Source: Allohahella sp002354735 (GTDB lineage Bacteria > Pseudomonadota > Gammaproteobacteria > Pseudomonadales > Oleiphilaceae). From it: DNA of 64,000 nt. This document shows positions 18,360-27,069 of the stretch, one piece after another. Position numbers and translations under genes: made by a program. The stretch covers positions 3,348,001-3,412,000 of the forward strand of contig NZ_CP172312.1 in NCBI RefSeq assembly GCF_047946665.1, in the 5' to 3' direction. The notes beneath the pieces were generated by a model. It was not told where the DNA came from. It searched no databases and was given only the letters and a program-made list of their open reading frames with translations. Numbering within the stretch: the stretch's first letter is position 1; each line of letters begins with the position of its first letter.

Positions 18360-18680
18360 ATGCAGCAGAATCAGACGCGCCGAAGCAGCACCAATAGCTT
18401 GTTGGCAAATGTCATCAAAGGTGCCCTGGCCGGCGCGATAGCGGTCTATGTGATCGATCGAATGGAGCGCATGGCGGACAGGGAACTTGATGCGTGGCCC
18501 GAATCCACGGATGCCTTCGGGTTGGCTGATGAGTCTGTGCCGAGACCAGCTGCTGGAACAGGACGACAGCACCTGTTGGGACTCGGCGTTTCGCTGATCA
18601 AGAACGGAGGGCTCAACGCTCTTACTGACTTTTATACCAAGGCCCCTCAGAGACGCCCTCAGTCGCTGGAGCGGCTCTAA
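18360..18680 (+). CDS. Small single-pass membrane protein, unknown
   Basis: A good ribosome site (GGGGG, eight bases ahead) stands before the ATG. The 106-residue chain has one glycine-rich membrane segment (VIKGALAGAIAVYVIDRM) after a basic Ser/Thr-rich head, and then a polar region with a second weak hydrophobic stretch (HLLGLGVSLI). The promoter region is shared with the divergent MOSC gene, and a TATACG-like -10 is present. A long minus-strand frame covers the same bases but has no ribosome site and an odd composition, so the plus strand is chosen. No family name is certain. Confidence 0.5.
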   Translation: MQQNQTRRSSTNSLLANVIKGALAGAIAVYVIDRMERMADRELDAWPESTDAFGLADESVPRPAAGTGRQHLLGLGVSLIKNGGLNALTDFYTKAPQRRPQSLERL

Positions 18681-18744
18681 ACCCATAGGCTAGGGTTTGC
18701 CCTAGCTATTCGCACCGCCTTCTCATCGCTATAGTGCCTCTGCC

Positions 18745-18844
18745 ATCAATGTGACAGGGACAGTTCACGTTGCCTCATCTGAATAGAATTCCCCTGCACG
18801 ACGTGCTATTGCCGTCTGCTGTCCGTCCCTTATGTCACATTGAT
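18745..18844. repeat. 100-bp MITE-like element with 12-bp terminal inverted repeats
   Basis: ATCAATGTGACA (18745-18756) and its exact reverse complement TGTCACATTGAT (18833-18844) bound a 100-base segment. The inverted match continues as GGGAC/GTCCC with a three-base offset. The interior has an internal GCACGACGTGC and no ORF. The GTGACAGGGACAGTTCACGT edge is of a type I remember near IS200-like or RAYT transposases. It lies about 110 bases ahead of the protease gene. No target duplication was recognised. Confidence 0.45.
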
Positions 18845-18951
18845 CCTGTTGAGTCAGAAGACTAGGCACACTTTCACCGTAACGGCGACTTATCAGCCTT
18901 AGGTGCCGTAATGGCACCTGCTGGCACGGAAGCGACACAAGGAATGGATTC

Positions 18952-21921
18952 ATGATATTCACCAGTAGATTTCAGTTAACAGCTATTGCATTGGCCTGCG
19001 CCACGCTCGCCGCCTGCGGCGGTGGTGGAGGCGGCGGCTCAGGTGACAAGGGCGGCCGTGACGGCGCAGGTGGTGACGTCGCCCTTATTGGCGATGGCTA
19101 TCAGGTCAGCGGTACGATCACGGGTCTGGCCGGCGGCACGACACTCGTAAAGAAAGTGGAAGGTTCGGAAGAATCTCTCGAAGTGTCTTCCAACGGCCGC
19201 TTCGCATTCAGACGGGCGGTGCCAGATGGCGAGTCGTTCGAAGTTAAACTGAGCGCGCCACCGGTGGGTCAGAAGTGTGTGACCAGCAATGCCTTTGGTA
19301 CGATCAAGGCGAAAGATTTTGAGGACGTGTCGATCAGTTGCGCGACGCTTGGCAGCAAGTCCTCGATCAGCGGAACGCTTACTGCGGCGGCAGGCACAGC
19401 GGCAGACTCGGATCTCAATGATCCGCGAGCACCCTACAGCGACAATGGTGATATTTCCAAAGCGCAGCGCATTCCCAGCCAGGTCACGGTGCACGGCTTT
19501 GCCTCCTACGCGGGAACCAAAGCAACCGAAAATAATGACCGCTTCGCAGATAGCTATGACGAGTTCGACTTCTTTGAAGTCGAACTCCAGGCCAATCAGC
19601 TTATCCAGCTCCAGGTCGTGGACTACAACAAGTTCGAAGTCGAGACCACTTATGAGGGCGATCTTGATCTGATTCTGATGGATGCACAGGGTAATGTAAT
19701 CGGCAAGTCTGAAAGTGAGACCGAGTTCGAAGAGCTGGTGGTGCCTTCGGATGGCCGGTATTACGTTGCGGTCGAGGCGTATTCAGGTATTTCCAAGTAT
19801 GTGCTGCGAATCTCTCAGCCGAGCTCCAGTCTTGCCTATCGGGCAACAACTGCCGCTTCGATGGACTTCGTGCCGAATGAGGCCATCGTCAAATTCAAGA
19901 GCGGGGTCATGAGTCAGTTTTCCGCACCTGATGGGCGGGTGATACCGATGACGCTGAAGCATCAGGATACGAGTCGGGCAACTCTGGCGACGATGGACAG
20001 ATCAACTCGGATGAAGAGCGCGAGCGCCGGTGTCCCAGCTGGTGAGGTGCTCCTCGGGCTTAAATCACTAAACCCTGAAGCGTACGAAAAATTCATGACA
20101 CTGCGCGATATCAAGGCGATGCGTCTTCAAGGGCATACCGAATACGCAGAACCGAATTATATCCGTCGGTCGCAGGCGGTTCCTAACGACAAGCTTTACG
20201 GTTATCAGTGGCACTATCCCCAGATAAATCTTCAACAGGCCTGGGATATAACTACGGGCGAATCGGTCAGCGGGACTCCTGTCATTGTAGCCGTCGTAGA
20301 CACAGGCCTGTTCCTCGATCATCCAGATTTTCAAGGAAAACTCGTGCCGGGGTACGACTCGATCACCAATCTTGAGAACGCTCGCGATGGTGATGGACCG
20401 GACTTCAATCCCGATGATCCCGGCGATAGCGCAGATCGAGGAGGAAGCTCGTTTCACGGGAGCCATGTGGGGGGCACTATTGCGGCAAGAACCAATGACA
20501 ACTATGGAGGTGCTGGTATTTCCTGGGACGCCAAAATCATGCCGATACGGGCTCTCGGTCTCATGGGAGGGTCCACCTACGACATCATTCAGGGAGTTCG
20601 CTTCGCCGCTGGACTGAGTAATGACAGCGAATCAAAACCTGCCAGACGAGCTGACATCATCAATCTCAGCCTCGGCGGCCCAAACGGAACCCTCGCCGAA
20701 CAAAATGAGTTCATGGCGGTATACAATGCCGGCGTTATTATCGTGGCATCAGCTGGCAATGATGGCTCGTCAGTGCCCTCCTTCCCAGCCTCATATAACG
20801 GCGTGATTTCTGTTGGCGCCGCCAATATGAAAGGCGAAATGACGAGATACTCCAACTTCGGTCAGTTCATCGACCTCGCGGCACCCGGTGGTGATGTTTC
20901 AGTGGACGAGAACGGTGACGGCGTTTCGGATGGCGTCGTTAGTGCAAAAGCTGACGATACTAGTGGAAGTCGAGCGGCTGCATGGGACTCCTACCAGGGA
21001 ACGTCCATGGCGGCCCCCCACGTCGCTGGGGTGATTGCGCTCATGAAAGCCGTACATCCAGGCTTGACGCCTGCCGAGGTGGATACGCTTATCAGTAATG
21101 GAGAACTGACGAACGACATGGGTGTCCAAGGCTGGGACGAAAGATCCGGCTACGGTCTGATAGATGCTCACAAAGCAGTCCTGGCAGCCCAGAATTTGGC
21201 GAATGGTGGCGGCGGATCACCATCTCCAACGCCACGAGTCGTCGCCTCTCCAAACAGCATTTCCTTCGATCAGAGCGCTCGTGCCAGTTTCACCATTGCA
21301 AACATGGGCAGCGGCTCACCAGGCGTCACGGGTCTTGAAGTCAACGCCACCTGGCTCAGCGTAACCGCAGGACAAGTGGACGGCAGCGGCTTCGGTGAGT
21401 ACACCGCCTATGTGAACCGAAGTGGTCTTGCTAACGGCGCTTATCAAGCCTCTATTACGGTGTCCCTCGATACCGGTAGTCAACTGGTTATCCCTGTAAC
21501 AGTGCAGGTGGGCGCAAGCTCGGCAGGTGGCTCAATGGCTCAGCAGTACGTGCTACTGTTTGAGGCAGGTGAGAGTGGGGGTACCTTCGACACCATCGTG
21601 CAAACGGTAACGCCACAGATTTCCGGCGGCACTGCGACCTACAGCTTTGAGAATGTGCCTGTCGGCGACTACTACGTTGTGAGCGGATCCGACCTTGATA
21701 ATGACGGCTTCGTTTGCCAGTCCGGTGAATCCTGTGGTGCGCACCCGGTCATTGGTCGACCGGAGCCCGTGAATGCTATGGGCTCGCCAGTAGAAGGCAT
21801 CGACTTCACTATTGACCTGGTGGGTGGTGTGTCTAGCCAGAGTGTCGGCAGCGAAGGGAGCAAGGCCCCAACTGGCTACCAGCGCGGCACCCCCGAGTTG
21901 AATAAACAACTTCAACAGTAA
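18952..21921 (+). CDS. Subtilisin-like (S8) serine protease lipoprotein
   Basis: A signal peptide ends in the lipobox LAAC at about residue 22, followed by a poly-Gly tether. A small beta domain (VSGTITGLAGG) and a PPC-like domain (EFDFFEVELQ, YYVAVEAYSG; about residues 195-285) precede the protease. The catalytic triad is D450 (VAVVDTG), H502 (HGSHVGG) and S685 (GTSMAAPHVAG). The oxyanion Asn is N603 (ASAGND). A stretch before the catalytic domain (FVPNEAIVKFKSG) looks like a fervidolysin-type propeptide. A BACON-like Ig domain (about 770-850) and a beta domain follow. All key residues are present, so it should be active at the cell surface. Its substrates are unknown. Confidence 0.9.
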   Translation: MIFTSRFQLTAIALACATLAACGGGGGGGSGDKGGRDGAGGDVALIGDGYQVSGTITGLAGGTTLVKKVEGSEESLEVSSNGRFAFRRAVPDGESFEVKLSAPPVGQKCVTSNAFGTIKAKDFEDVSISCATLGSKSSISGTLTAAAGTAADSDLNDPRAPYSDNGDISKAQRIPSQVTVHGFASYAGTKATENNDRFADSYDEFDFFEVELQANQLIQLQVVDYNKFEVETTYEGDLDLILMDAQGNVIGKSESETEFEELVVPSDGRYYVAVEAYSGISKYVLRISQPSSSLAYRATTAASMDFVPNEAIVKFKSGVMSQFSAPDGRVIPMTLKHQDTSRATLATMDRSTRMKSASAGVPAGEVLLGLKSLNPEAYEKFMTLRDIKAMRLQGHTEYAEPNYIRRSQAVPNDKLYGYQWHYPQINLQQAWDITTGESVSGTPVIVAVVDTGLFLDHPDFQGKLVPGYDSITNLENARDGDGPDFNPDDPGDSADRGGSSFHGSHVGGTIAARTNDNYGGAGISWDAKIMPIRALGLMGGSTYDIIQGVRFAAGLSNDSESKPARRADIINLSLGGPNGTLAEQNEFMAVYNAGVIIVASAGNDGSSVPSFPASYNGVISVGAANMKGEMTRYSNFGQFIDLAAPGGDVSVDENGDGVSDGVVSAKADDTSGSRAAAWDSYQGTSMAAPHVAGVIALMKAVHPGLTPAEVDTLISNGELTNDMGVQGWDERSGYGLIDAHKAVLAAQNLANGGGGSPSPTPRVVASPNSISFDQSARASFTIANMGSGSPGVTGLEVNATWLSVTAGQVDGSGFGEYTAYVNRSGLANGAYQASITVSLDTGSQLVIPVTVQVGASSAGGSMAQQYVLLFEAGESGGTFDTIVQTVTPQISGGTATYSFENVPVGDYYVVSGSDLDNDGFVCQSGESCGAHPVIGRPEPVNAMGSPVEGIDFTIDLVGGVSSQSVGSEGSKAPTGYQRGTPELNKQLQQ

Positions 21922-22102
21922 TCTCCACGGCTCTATCAGGCTGTCGCCTTCTGCCAGGGCAGACAGCCTGTCGTCTGATCTCTCCAGCTCTTCCCCCCAT
22001 AGCTGTCTCCCAGCGACTGACATCGCCCCTATCGACCCAGCCGGAGAAGACTCTGCTACGCTGATAGCAGATATCGCAACAATACTCGGGGGATCTAGCA
22101 TA

Positions 22103-25100
22103 GTGGGCATTTTCGGGAGGTTCGGATTGGGACAGCAGCTGGCTGCGCTCACGGCCGGACTCACCTTGATCTTTACGCTTGCTCTCGTCCACTTCGTTGG
22201 CGGCGGTACACTCGAGCGAGCGCGCGAAAATGTCGGCATGCAGCTTCATGAGCTCGCGTATCAGACCACCGACAAGCTGGACCGTGGCATGTTCGAGCGC
22301 TATCGCGAGATGCAGTTGCTGGCCGAGCGATTGTCGCAGCCTGGCGTCTCGATGGATCAACCGTCACTGCAGGCTGTGCTGGACGTGCTACAGGAAACCT
22401 ATCCCTTCTATGCCTGGCTTGGTGTCACCGATATGCAGGGAACGGTGGTGGCTTCTACAGGGGGCATCCTGCAGGGGGCCGATGTCTCATCCCGTCCATG
22501 GTTTTCGAACGCACTGAACGGGATCTACCTTGCAGATGTCCATGACGCGGTGCTGCTGGCCCAGCTGCTGCCTAACCCGACGAATGAACCGAAACGATTC
22601 TTCGATGTAGCCTTCCCCATCCACGACGAGTCGGGCGAGCCTCGAGGTGTACTGGGCGCTCACTTGAGTTGGCAATGGGCCAAAGAGGTTGAAGACTCGG
22701 TCTTGCGGACCCTGCGGGCAAGCTTCGATAGCGAAGCGCTTATTCTCTCCAACGACGGCGAAGTGCTGCTGGGGCCCGATGAGCTGCTTGGTAAAAAATT
22801 GCTACTACCGAGCGTTCAGCGTGCGCGCTCGGGCCAAGGAGGATTCACGAATGAAGAGTGGCCCGATGGCGAACCTTACGTCGTGGGATACAGTGAGAGT
22901 CAGGGCTATCGAAATTACCCTGGCTTTGGCTGGATCGTGCTCGTTCGACAGCTTCAGGATACGGCTTTCTCGCCCGTGTTCGAACTACAGCGCTCGCTGC
23001 TTTCTGGTGGCCTGATTGCAGCGCTCGTCTTTTCGACCCTCGTGCTGCTGCTCGCGCGGCGCCTGACTCGTCCACTTCGCAAGATTGCCGCCTCTGCACA
23101 CGCCATAGAGTCGGGAAGAGACAAGACAATAGTGACCTTTCCAGGCAGTCCGCGCGAGGTAGCCACCCTCACTGGTGCCTTGAACGGTCTGCTCAAGAAA
23201 CTGGCCGACAAGGAGCAGCAGCAGCTAGAGCTGAATGCGAATCTGGAAACCCGTGTACAGCAGCGAACTACTGAGCTGGCGGACATGGTAGAAGCTTTGA
23301 CTGAAAGCGAAGCCCATATCCGCGCGGTGATCGATACCGCCCTCGATGCGTTCATTGGCGTCGACAGTGCAGGCATCATCACTGACTGGAACAGACAGGC
23401 TGAAGTGATGTTTGGGTGGAGCAAGGCTGAAATCCTGGGTGCACCTGTGTCTTCATCCATCATCCCGCCTCGATTCCGTGAAGCACATGCAAGAGGTATG
23501 CGGCATTTTACGCCTGCCTCGAAAACAGGTGTGATCGGTCAGCGCCTTCAGTTATTCGCATTGCGACGTAACGGCGAAGAGTTCCCGGTCGAGATGACGA
23601 TAGGTCTGATCGAGTCGTCCAGACAGTACAGCTTTGGCACTTTCATTCAGGACATCTCTGCTCGAAAACATGCGGAGGATGCGCTGGCGCGCGAGCGTTC
23701 ACTACTGAATGCTGTGCTTGAAACCATTGAAGTGGGTGTCGTGGCGTGCAACTCCGCAGGGAAGCTGGTGCTTTTCAATCGTGCTGCACGCAATCTGCAT
23801 GGCCAGAACCCTCAGGAGGTACCGGATGCCGAATGGGCACGCGAGTTCAGCCTCTATCACGCAGACGCGGAAACACTATTGCAGAAGGAGGAGATACCCC
23901 TCTACCGGGCGCTCAAGGGTGAAATCGTGCAGTCCGCTGAGATAGCGGTACGTGCAGATCCTGATCAGGCACCGCGATTCCTGCTAGCCAGCGCCAGGGC
24001 AATGATGAACGACGCTGGCGATCAGCTCGGTGCCGTAGTGGCCATGCAGGACATCACGGCTCTCAAGGAAAGTGCCCGTGAGCTGGCAAGAAATGAAGAA
24101 CGCCTCCGTGCCATTACTGAAAACATTCCAGCGCTTATCGGACAGGTCGACAGGGATGAACGATTCACGTTTCTCAACTCACGTGGAGCCGGATTGTTTG
24201 GTCGAACGCCTGAGGCGCTCGTCGGCGAGACAGTGGCCAACGCTTACGGCCCCGAAAGATATGGAAAATTTGCGCCTCAGATTGCCGCTGCCCGCGCAGG
24301 GAAGAAAGTCGGGTTCGATGATACGGTCAGGTTGAAGGATTCGATACGGCACTTCCAGGCGATGTACATTCCTCAGTTCGACTCAGCAGGGGAGCCAGAT
24401 GGCTTCTATGCGCTTGCCTTCGATATGACGGATAGGAAGACCGGCGAGCTGCGGCTTGCGGAAAGCGAGGAACGACTGCGCACCATCACCGATAATTTAC
24501 CAGTACTGATTGCCTACATCGATCGCGAGGAAATCTACCGCTTCGCCAATGCTACCTACGAGACCTGGTTTGGGGTTTCGCCTGAACAGATGATCGGGAA
24601 ATCCGTGAGCGACATATTGGGGCCAGAATTCTACCCGGTGGTTCGTGAGCAGCTGCAGAAGAACCTCGCGGGTGAGCACATTCGCTTTGACGCCGAAATG
24701 CGTGTTGATGGCGAGCAACGCGTAGCCAGGCTGGTCGGTATTCCCGATATGAAGGACGATGTTATCCGTGGCGTCTATATCATGACCACGGATATCACAT
24801 CTGAAAGGTTACACGAGCAACAGCTGCAATCGCTGGCAAGGCAGGACACGCTGACAGGCCTGCCGAACAGACGCGCCTTTGGTGAGGCGTTCAGTGCAGC
24901 CACTCTACGTGGCACAAGGGCTGGCACACCAGTGGTACTGATGATTCTCGACGTCGACCATTTCAAGCGCATCAACGATAGCCTGGGTCATAGCGGAGGC
25001 GATGCCGTGTTGACCGAGTTTGCGCGACGCCTCAAAGCCTGCGTAAGGGCGACTGATACCGTAGCCAGATTCGCAGGTGACGAATTTACGATCATTCTGG

Positions 25101-25333
25101 AGAATGTGGTGCCCCCGACCGACGCAATGCTTGTTGCCGAGAAAATTGTTCAGGCCATGCGAGCGTCCTTCGACGTGCTCGGCAAGACAACGACCGTTAC
25201 CACCAGTATCGGTATCGCTTTCGCCTATGGCACTGACATAGAAGAGGCGACGCTGGTGGCCAGAGCCGATGAAGCGCTGTATGAAGCCAAGGCCAAGGGG
25301 CGGGATGGCTACGCGCTGGCGCAGCCAGGCTAA
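22103..25333 (+). CDS. Cache-HAMP-PAS-GGDEF diguanylate cyclase
   Basis: GTG at 22103 is the only sensible start, with GGGGG ten bases ahead. The 1076-residue membrane sensor has a first membrane helix near residues 12-33, a large periplasmic Cache-like region (to about 290), a second helix (GGLIAALVFSTLVLLLA) and HAMP. Four PAS segments follow, beginning near HIRAVIDTALDAF, LLNAVLETIEVG, LRAITENIPALI and LRTITDNLPVLI. The GGDEF domain carries the variant AGDEF at residues 991-995. An RATD five residues before it is a product-inhibition (I) site. There is no EAL domain. It should make cyclic di-GMP in response to an external ligand and internal PAS signals. Confidence 0.92.
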   Translation: MGIFGRFGLGQQLAALTAGLTLIFTLALVHFVGGGTLERARENVGMQLHELAYQTTDKLDRGMFERYREMQLLAERLSQPGVSMDQPSLQAVLDVLQETYPFYAWLGVTDMQGTVVASTGGILQGADVSSRPWFSNALNGIYLADVHDAVLLAQLLPNPTNEPKRFFDVAFPIHDESGEPRGVLGAHLSWQWAKEVEDSVLRTLRASFDSEALILSNDGEVLLGPDELLGKKLLLPSVQRARSGQGGFTNEEWPDGEPYVVGYSESQGYRNYPGFGWIVLVRQLQDTAFSPVFELQRSLLSGGLIAALVFSTLVLLLARRLTRPLRKIAASAHAIESGRDKTIVTFPGSPREVATLTGALNGLLKKLADKEQQQLELNANLETRVQQRTTELADMVEALTESEAHIRAVIDTALDAFIGVDSAGIITDWNRQAEVMFGWSKAEILGAPVSSSIIPPRFREAHARGMRHFTPASKTGVIGQRLQLFALRRNGEEFPVEMTIGLIESSRQYSFGTFIQDISARKHAEDALARERSLLNAVLETIEVGVVACNSAGKLVLFNRAARNLHGQNPQEVPDAEWAREFSLYHADAETLLQKEEIPLYRALKGEIVQSAEIAVRADPDQAPRFLLASARAMMNDAGDQLGAVVAMQDITALKESARELARNEERLRAITENIPALIGQVDRDERFTFLNSRGAGLFGRTPEALVGETVANAYGPERYGKFAPQIAAARAGKKVGFDDTVRLKDSIRHFQAMYIPQFDSAGEPDGFYALAFDMTDRKTGELRLAESEERLRTITDNLPVLIAYIDREEIYRFANATYETWFGVSPEQMIGKSVSDILGPEFYPVVREQLQKNLAGEHIRFDAEMRVDGEQRVARLVGIPDMKDDVIRGVYIMTTDITSERLHEQQLQSLARQDTLTGLPNRRAFGEAFSAATLRGTRAGTPVVLMILDVDHFKRINDSLGHSGGDAVLTEFARRLKACVRATDTVARFAGDEFTIILENVVPPTDAMLVAEKIVQAMRASFDVLGKTTTVTTSIGIAFAYGTDIEEATLVARADEALYEAKAKGRDGYALAQPG

Positions 25334-25348
25334 AGCCGGCGATGCAAG

Positions 25349-26314
25349 CTATATCGCGAGGAAGTTAAGGCGCTCTGATACCAGCTTCAGATAGGTAACC
25401 TTCATCTCCCCCGTGAGAAAGCTTGCTTCCACCAGCCGGCGCGCATGCTTCTCGACCTCGACACAAAGCTTCCGGATAAGCGTGCTGATAGCTTTCTCCG
25501 GCAGGCCCGCTGCTCGACCCAGCTCGATGAAGTCGCCTCCGGAATAGTGACCGTTACCCATTTCACGGAAATAGGCGGGCTCATCGAACGGTAAATGTCC
25601 TCTCGGATAAAAGCGTAGCGCCATACTGGTAGAGTCGCTCGCGTGGATCTGTGCGTTCAGAACATCATAGGCAGGTGCCAGACCAAAGGGAGACGCTGGC
25701 AGGAAACTGATATTCTTGAGGTGATGATCATTATTACCGACCACATAGCTGAATATCAGTCTTGAGAGCAAATCCCGACAGACCGCAGGTCCGCCATGTG
25801 AGCGGGCAAATTTCAGCACGTCGAGATAAGAACCGGCAGTATATTTTGATGCGTCGACCTCGTTGCCCAATCCCATTGCCTGCATGGCATCTTCCTGATG
25901 GATCTTGCCGGCACTGCTGCGGTCGTAGCGGCGGATTATAAACACCTTGTGCCCATCACTGAGCGAGATCAGCCCGCACGCTGGAACCGGGTACCCAAGC
26001 TTTGTCATCAAGGTCAGTGTCAGGTGTTCGTTCTCACTGACACCGGGGTATTCTTCCGGGCTGGGCTTGATGATGAACTCCCCATCGTGATCAACCAGTT
26101 GTAACTGGTTTTCGAGAATTGCTGCCTGAGCCTTGATCTGCACGCCACTAATACTGAAACCTGTGGTTTTCTTAGGCATGCCTTGCACCAGATCCTGACG
26201 ACTTTGCGCCAGCTGCAGTTGTACCGGGGCGCTACCGAACAGGCGCTTTTTGCAAGCCGGATGATATTCCGCTGTAGGTGTCGCAAGTGGCTTTAGACAG
26301 ATTAAGCAGTTCAT
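25349..26314 (-). CDS. hipT: HipT-type serine/threonine kinase toxin
   Basis: This 321-residue HipA-like kinase lacks the N-terminal subdomain found in HipA. The N-terminus carries a CxxC...HxxxC-like set (C3, C6, H18, C21). A Gly-rich loop GFSISGVQ holds the paired serines S54 and S56 that mark HipT autophosphorylation loops. The catalytic Asp is D196 in NNDHHLKN and the metal-binding Asp is D217 in APAYDVLN. It overlaps the hipS gene by four bases. In the known E. coli HipBST system HipT phosphorylates tryptophanyl-tRNA synthetase; the target here is inferred from that. All catalytic residues look intact. Confidence 0.85.
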   Translation of the reverse strand: MNCLICLKPLATPTAEYHPACKKRLFGSAPVQLQLAQSRQDLVQGMPKKTTGFSISGVQIKAQAAILENQLQLVDHDGEFIIKPSPEEYPGVSENEHLTLTLMTKLGYPVPACGLISLSDGHKVFIIRRYDRSSAGKIHQEDAMQAMGLGNEVDASKYTAGSYLDVLKFARSHGGPAVCRDLLSRLIFSYVVGNNDHHLKNISFLPASPFGLAPAYDVLNAQIHASDSTSMALRFYPRGHLPFDEPAYFREMGNGHYSGGDFIELGRAAGLPEKAISTLIRKLCVEVEKHARRLVEASFLTGEMKVTYLKLVSERLNFLAI

Positions 26315-26622
26315 TCAGCAAGCTCGATGGTAATCGCCCCGGGCAGGTCTCGGCCATTGTGAACCAACAGCGCGAAATGATCCTCGGGATCGATGCGCTG
26401 CTCTTTTGCCTGAATCCGTCTCAACCAGCCTTCGCTGACCAGCCCTTCGAAATATGGCGGAAGGCGCTTGTCGATATAGGGTTGCGCCTGCAATGGAAGA
26501 CTGAGACTGACTGGTGGCAGACCCTTGGCCAGGTAATCAGGATCATATTGGAAGGAAATACTGCCGTTGCTTCTCGCCAGTACACCGGCAAGCTCTCCAT
26601 GCATTCGCACGAACGCTTTCAC
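26311..26622 (-). CDS. hipS: HipS-type antitoxin (separate HipA N-subdomain 1)
   Basis: This 103-residue protein equals the first subdomain of HipA made as its own polypeptide: VRMHGELAGVL, the ISFQYDPDYL strand, LPPVSLSLPL, then PPYFEGLVSEGWLRR. It overlaps hipB upstream and hipT downstream by four bases each (ATGA), which gives a tight three-gene operon. In HipBST systems this protein, and not HipB, neutralises the kinase. The split is real and not a sequencing frameshift, because both joints are clean ATGA overlaps and HipT has its own cysteine-rich N-terminus. Confidence 0.85.
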   Translation of the reverse strand: MKAFVRMHGELAGVLARSNGSISFQYDPDYLAKGLPPVSLSLPLQAQPYIDKRLPPYFEGLVSEGWLRRIQAKEQRIDPEDHFALLVHNGRDLPGAITIELAE

Positions 26623-26930
26623 GCCGACTCGATCCAGAGCTTGAGATTCAATACTGCGCAGACAGCCATGAGGGTCTGGAGGCTCGGGTTAGCACCCTCA
26701 CGCTCCATGGCCCTATAGGTATTGGCTGAAATGGACGCCAGTTCCGCGAGGTCTGGCACTGAGAGACCCATTGCACGTCTACGTGCTACTAACACGGCGG
26801 GCAGATCGTCCAACGCTGTTAGATCCGGAAGGTTCGAACGCTCTACCCTCTGGGACAGCGCTGCAAGTGCAGAGATCTGCTGATCTAGGGCCTGCTTGAT
26901 TGACTGCTTGGTCTGAAGGCTGTTTGTCAT
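26619..26930 (-). CDS. hipB: HipB-type XRE-family DNA-binding protein
   Basis: ATG at 26930 is used; a TTG at 26942 would add four residues. The 103-residue protein has a C-terminal helix-turn-helix: VLVARRRAMGLSVPDLAELA, then SANTYRAMEREGANPSLQTL. A helical N-terminal extension of about 45 residues (SIKQALDQQISALAALSQ) precedes it. It is the first gene of the hip operon and should repress it, probably at the near-palindrome about 50 bases upstream. By analogy it may also boost HipS action. Confidence 0.85.
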   Translation of the reverse strand: MTNSLQTKQSIKQALDQQISALAALSQRVERSNLPDLTALDDLPAVLVARRRAMGLSVPDLAELASISANTYRAMEREGANPSLQTLMAVCAVLNLKLWIESA

Positions 26931-26977
26931 CGCCAGGCTCAATATAATGAATAATTAACGGAATAACCTCCGCAAAT

Positions 26978-26991
26978 TTCACTATAGCGAA
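26978..26991. promoter_or_regulatory. Near-palindrome TTCACTATAGCGAA, candidate HipB operator
   Basis: This 14-bp sequence is symmetric except for one base pair of the two half-sites and is centred on CTATAG. It lies 48 bases before the hipB ATG in an AT-rich promoter stretch. Position and symmetry fit autorepression. No second copy was recognised nearby. Confidence 0.4.
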
Positions 26992-27069
26992 AATTCAGCA
27001 CTAATCAATCAGTATGATTATCATGCAAGCCGTAATACCACGCTATGATCAGTTTACTGAGCCCAATAA

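Noticed and set aside
18237..18686. Minus-strand ORF of 149 codons
   Set aside because: It overlaps the small membrane protein and the MOSC promoter, has no ribosome site and a composition unlike a real protein.
25349..26622. Frameshifted hipA
   Set aside because: The two parts meet by a clean ATGA overlap and the kinase part has its own Cys-rich start and SIS loop, as in HipBST.
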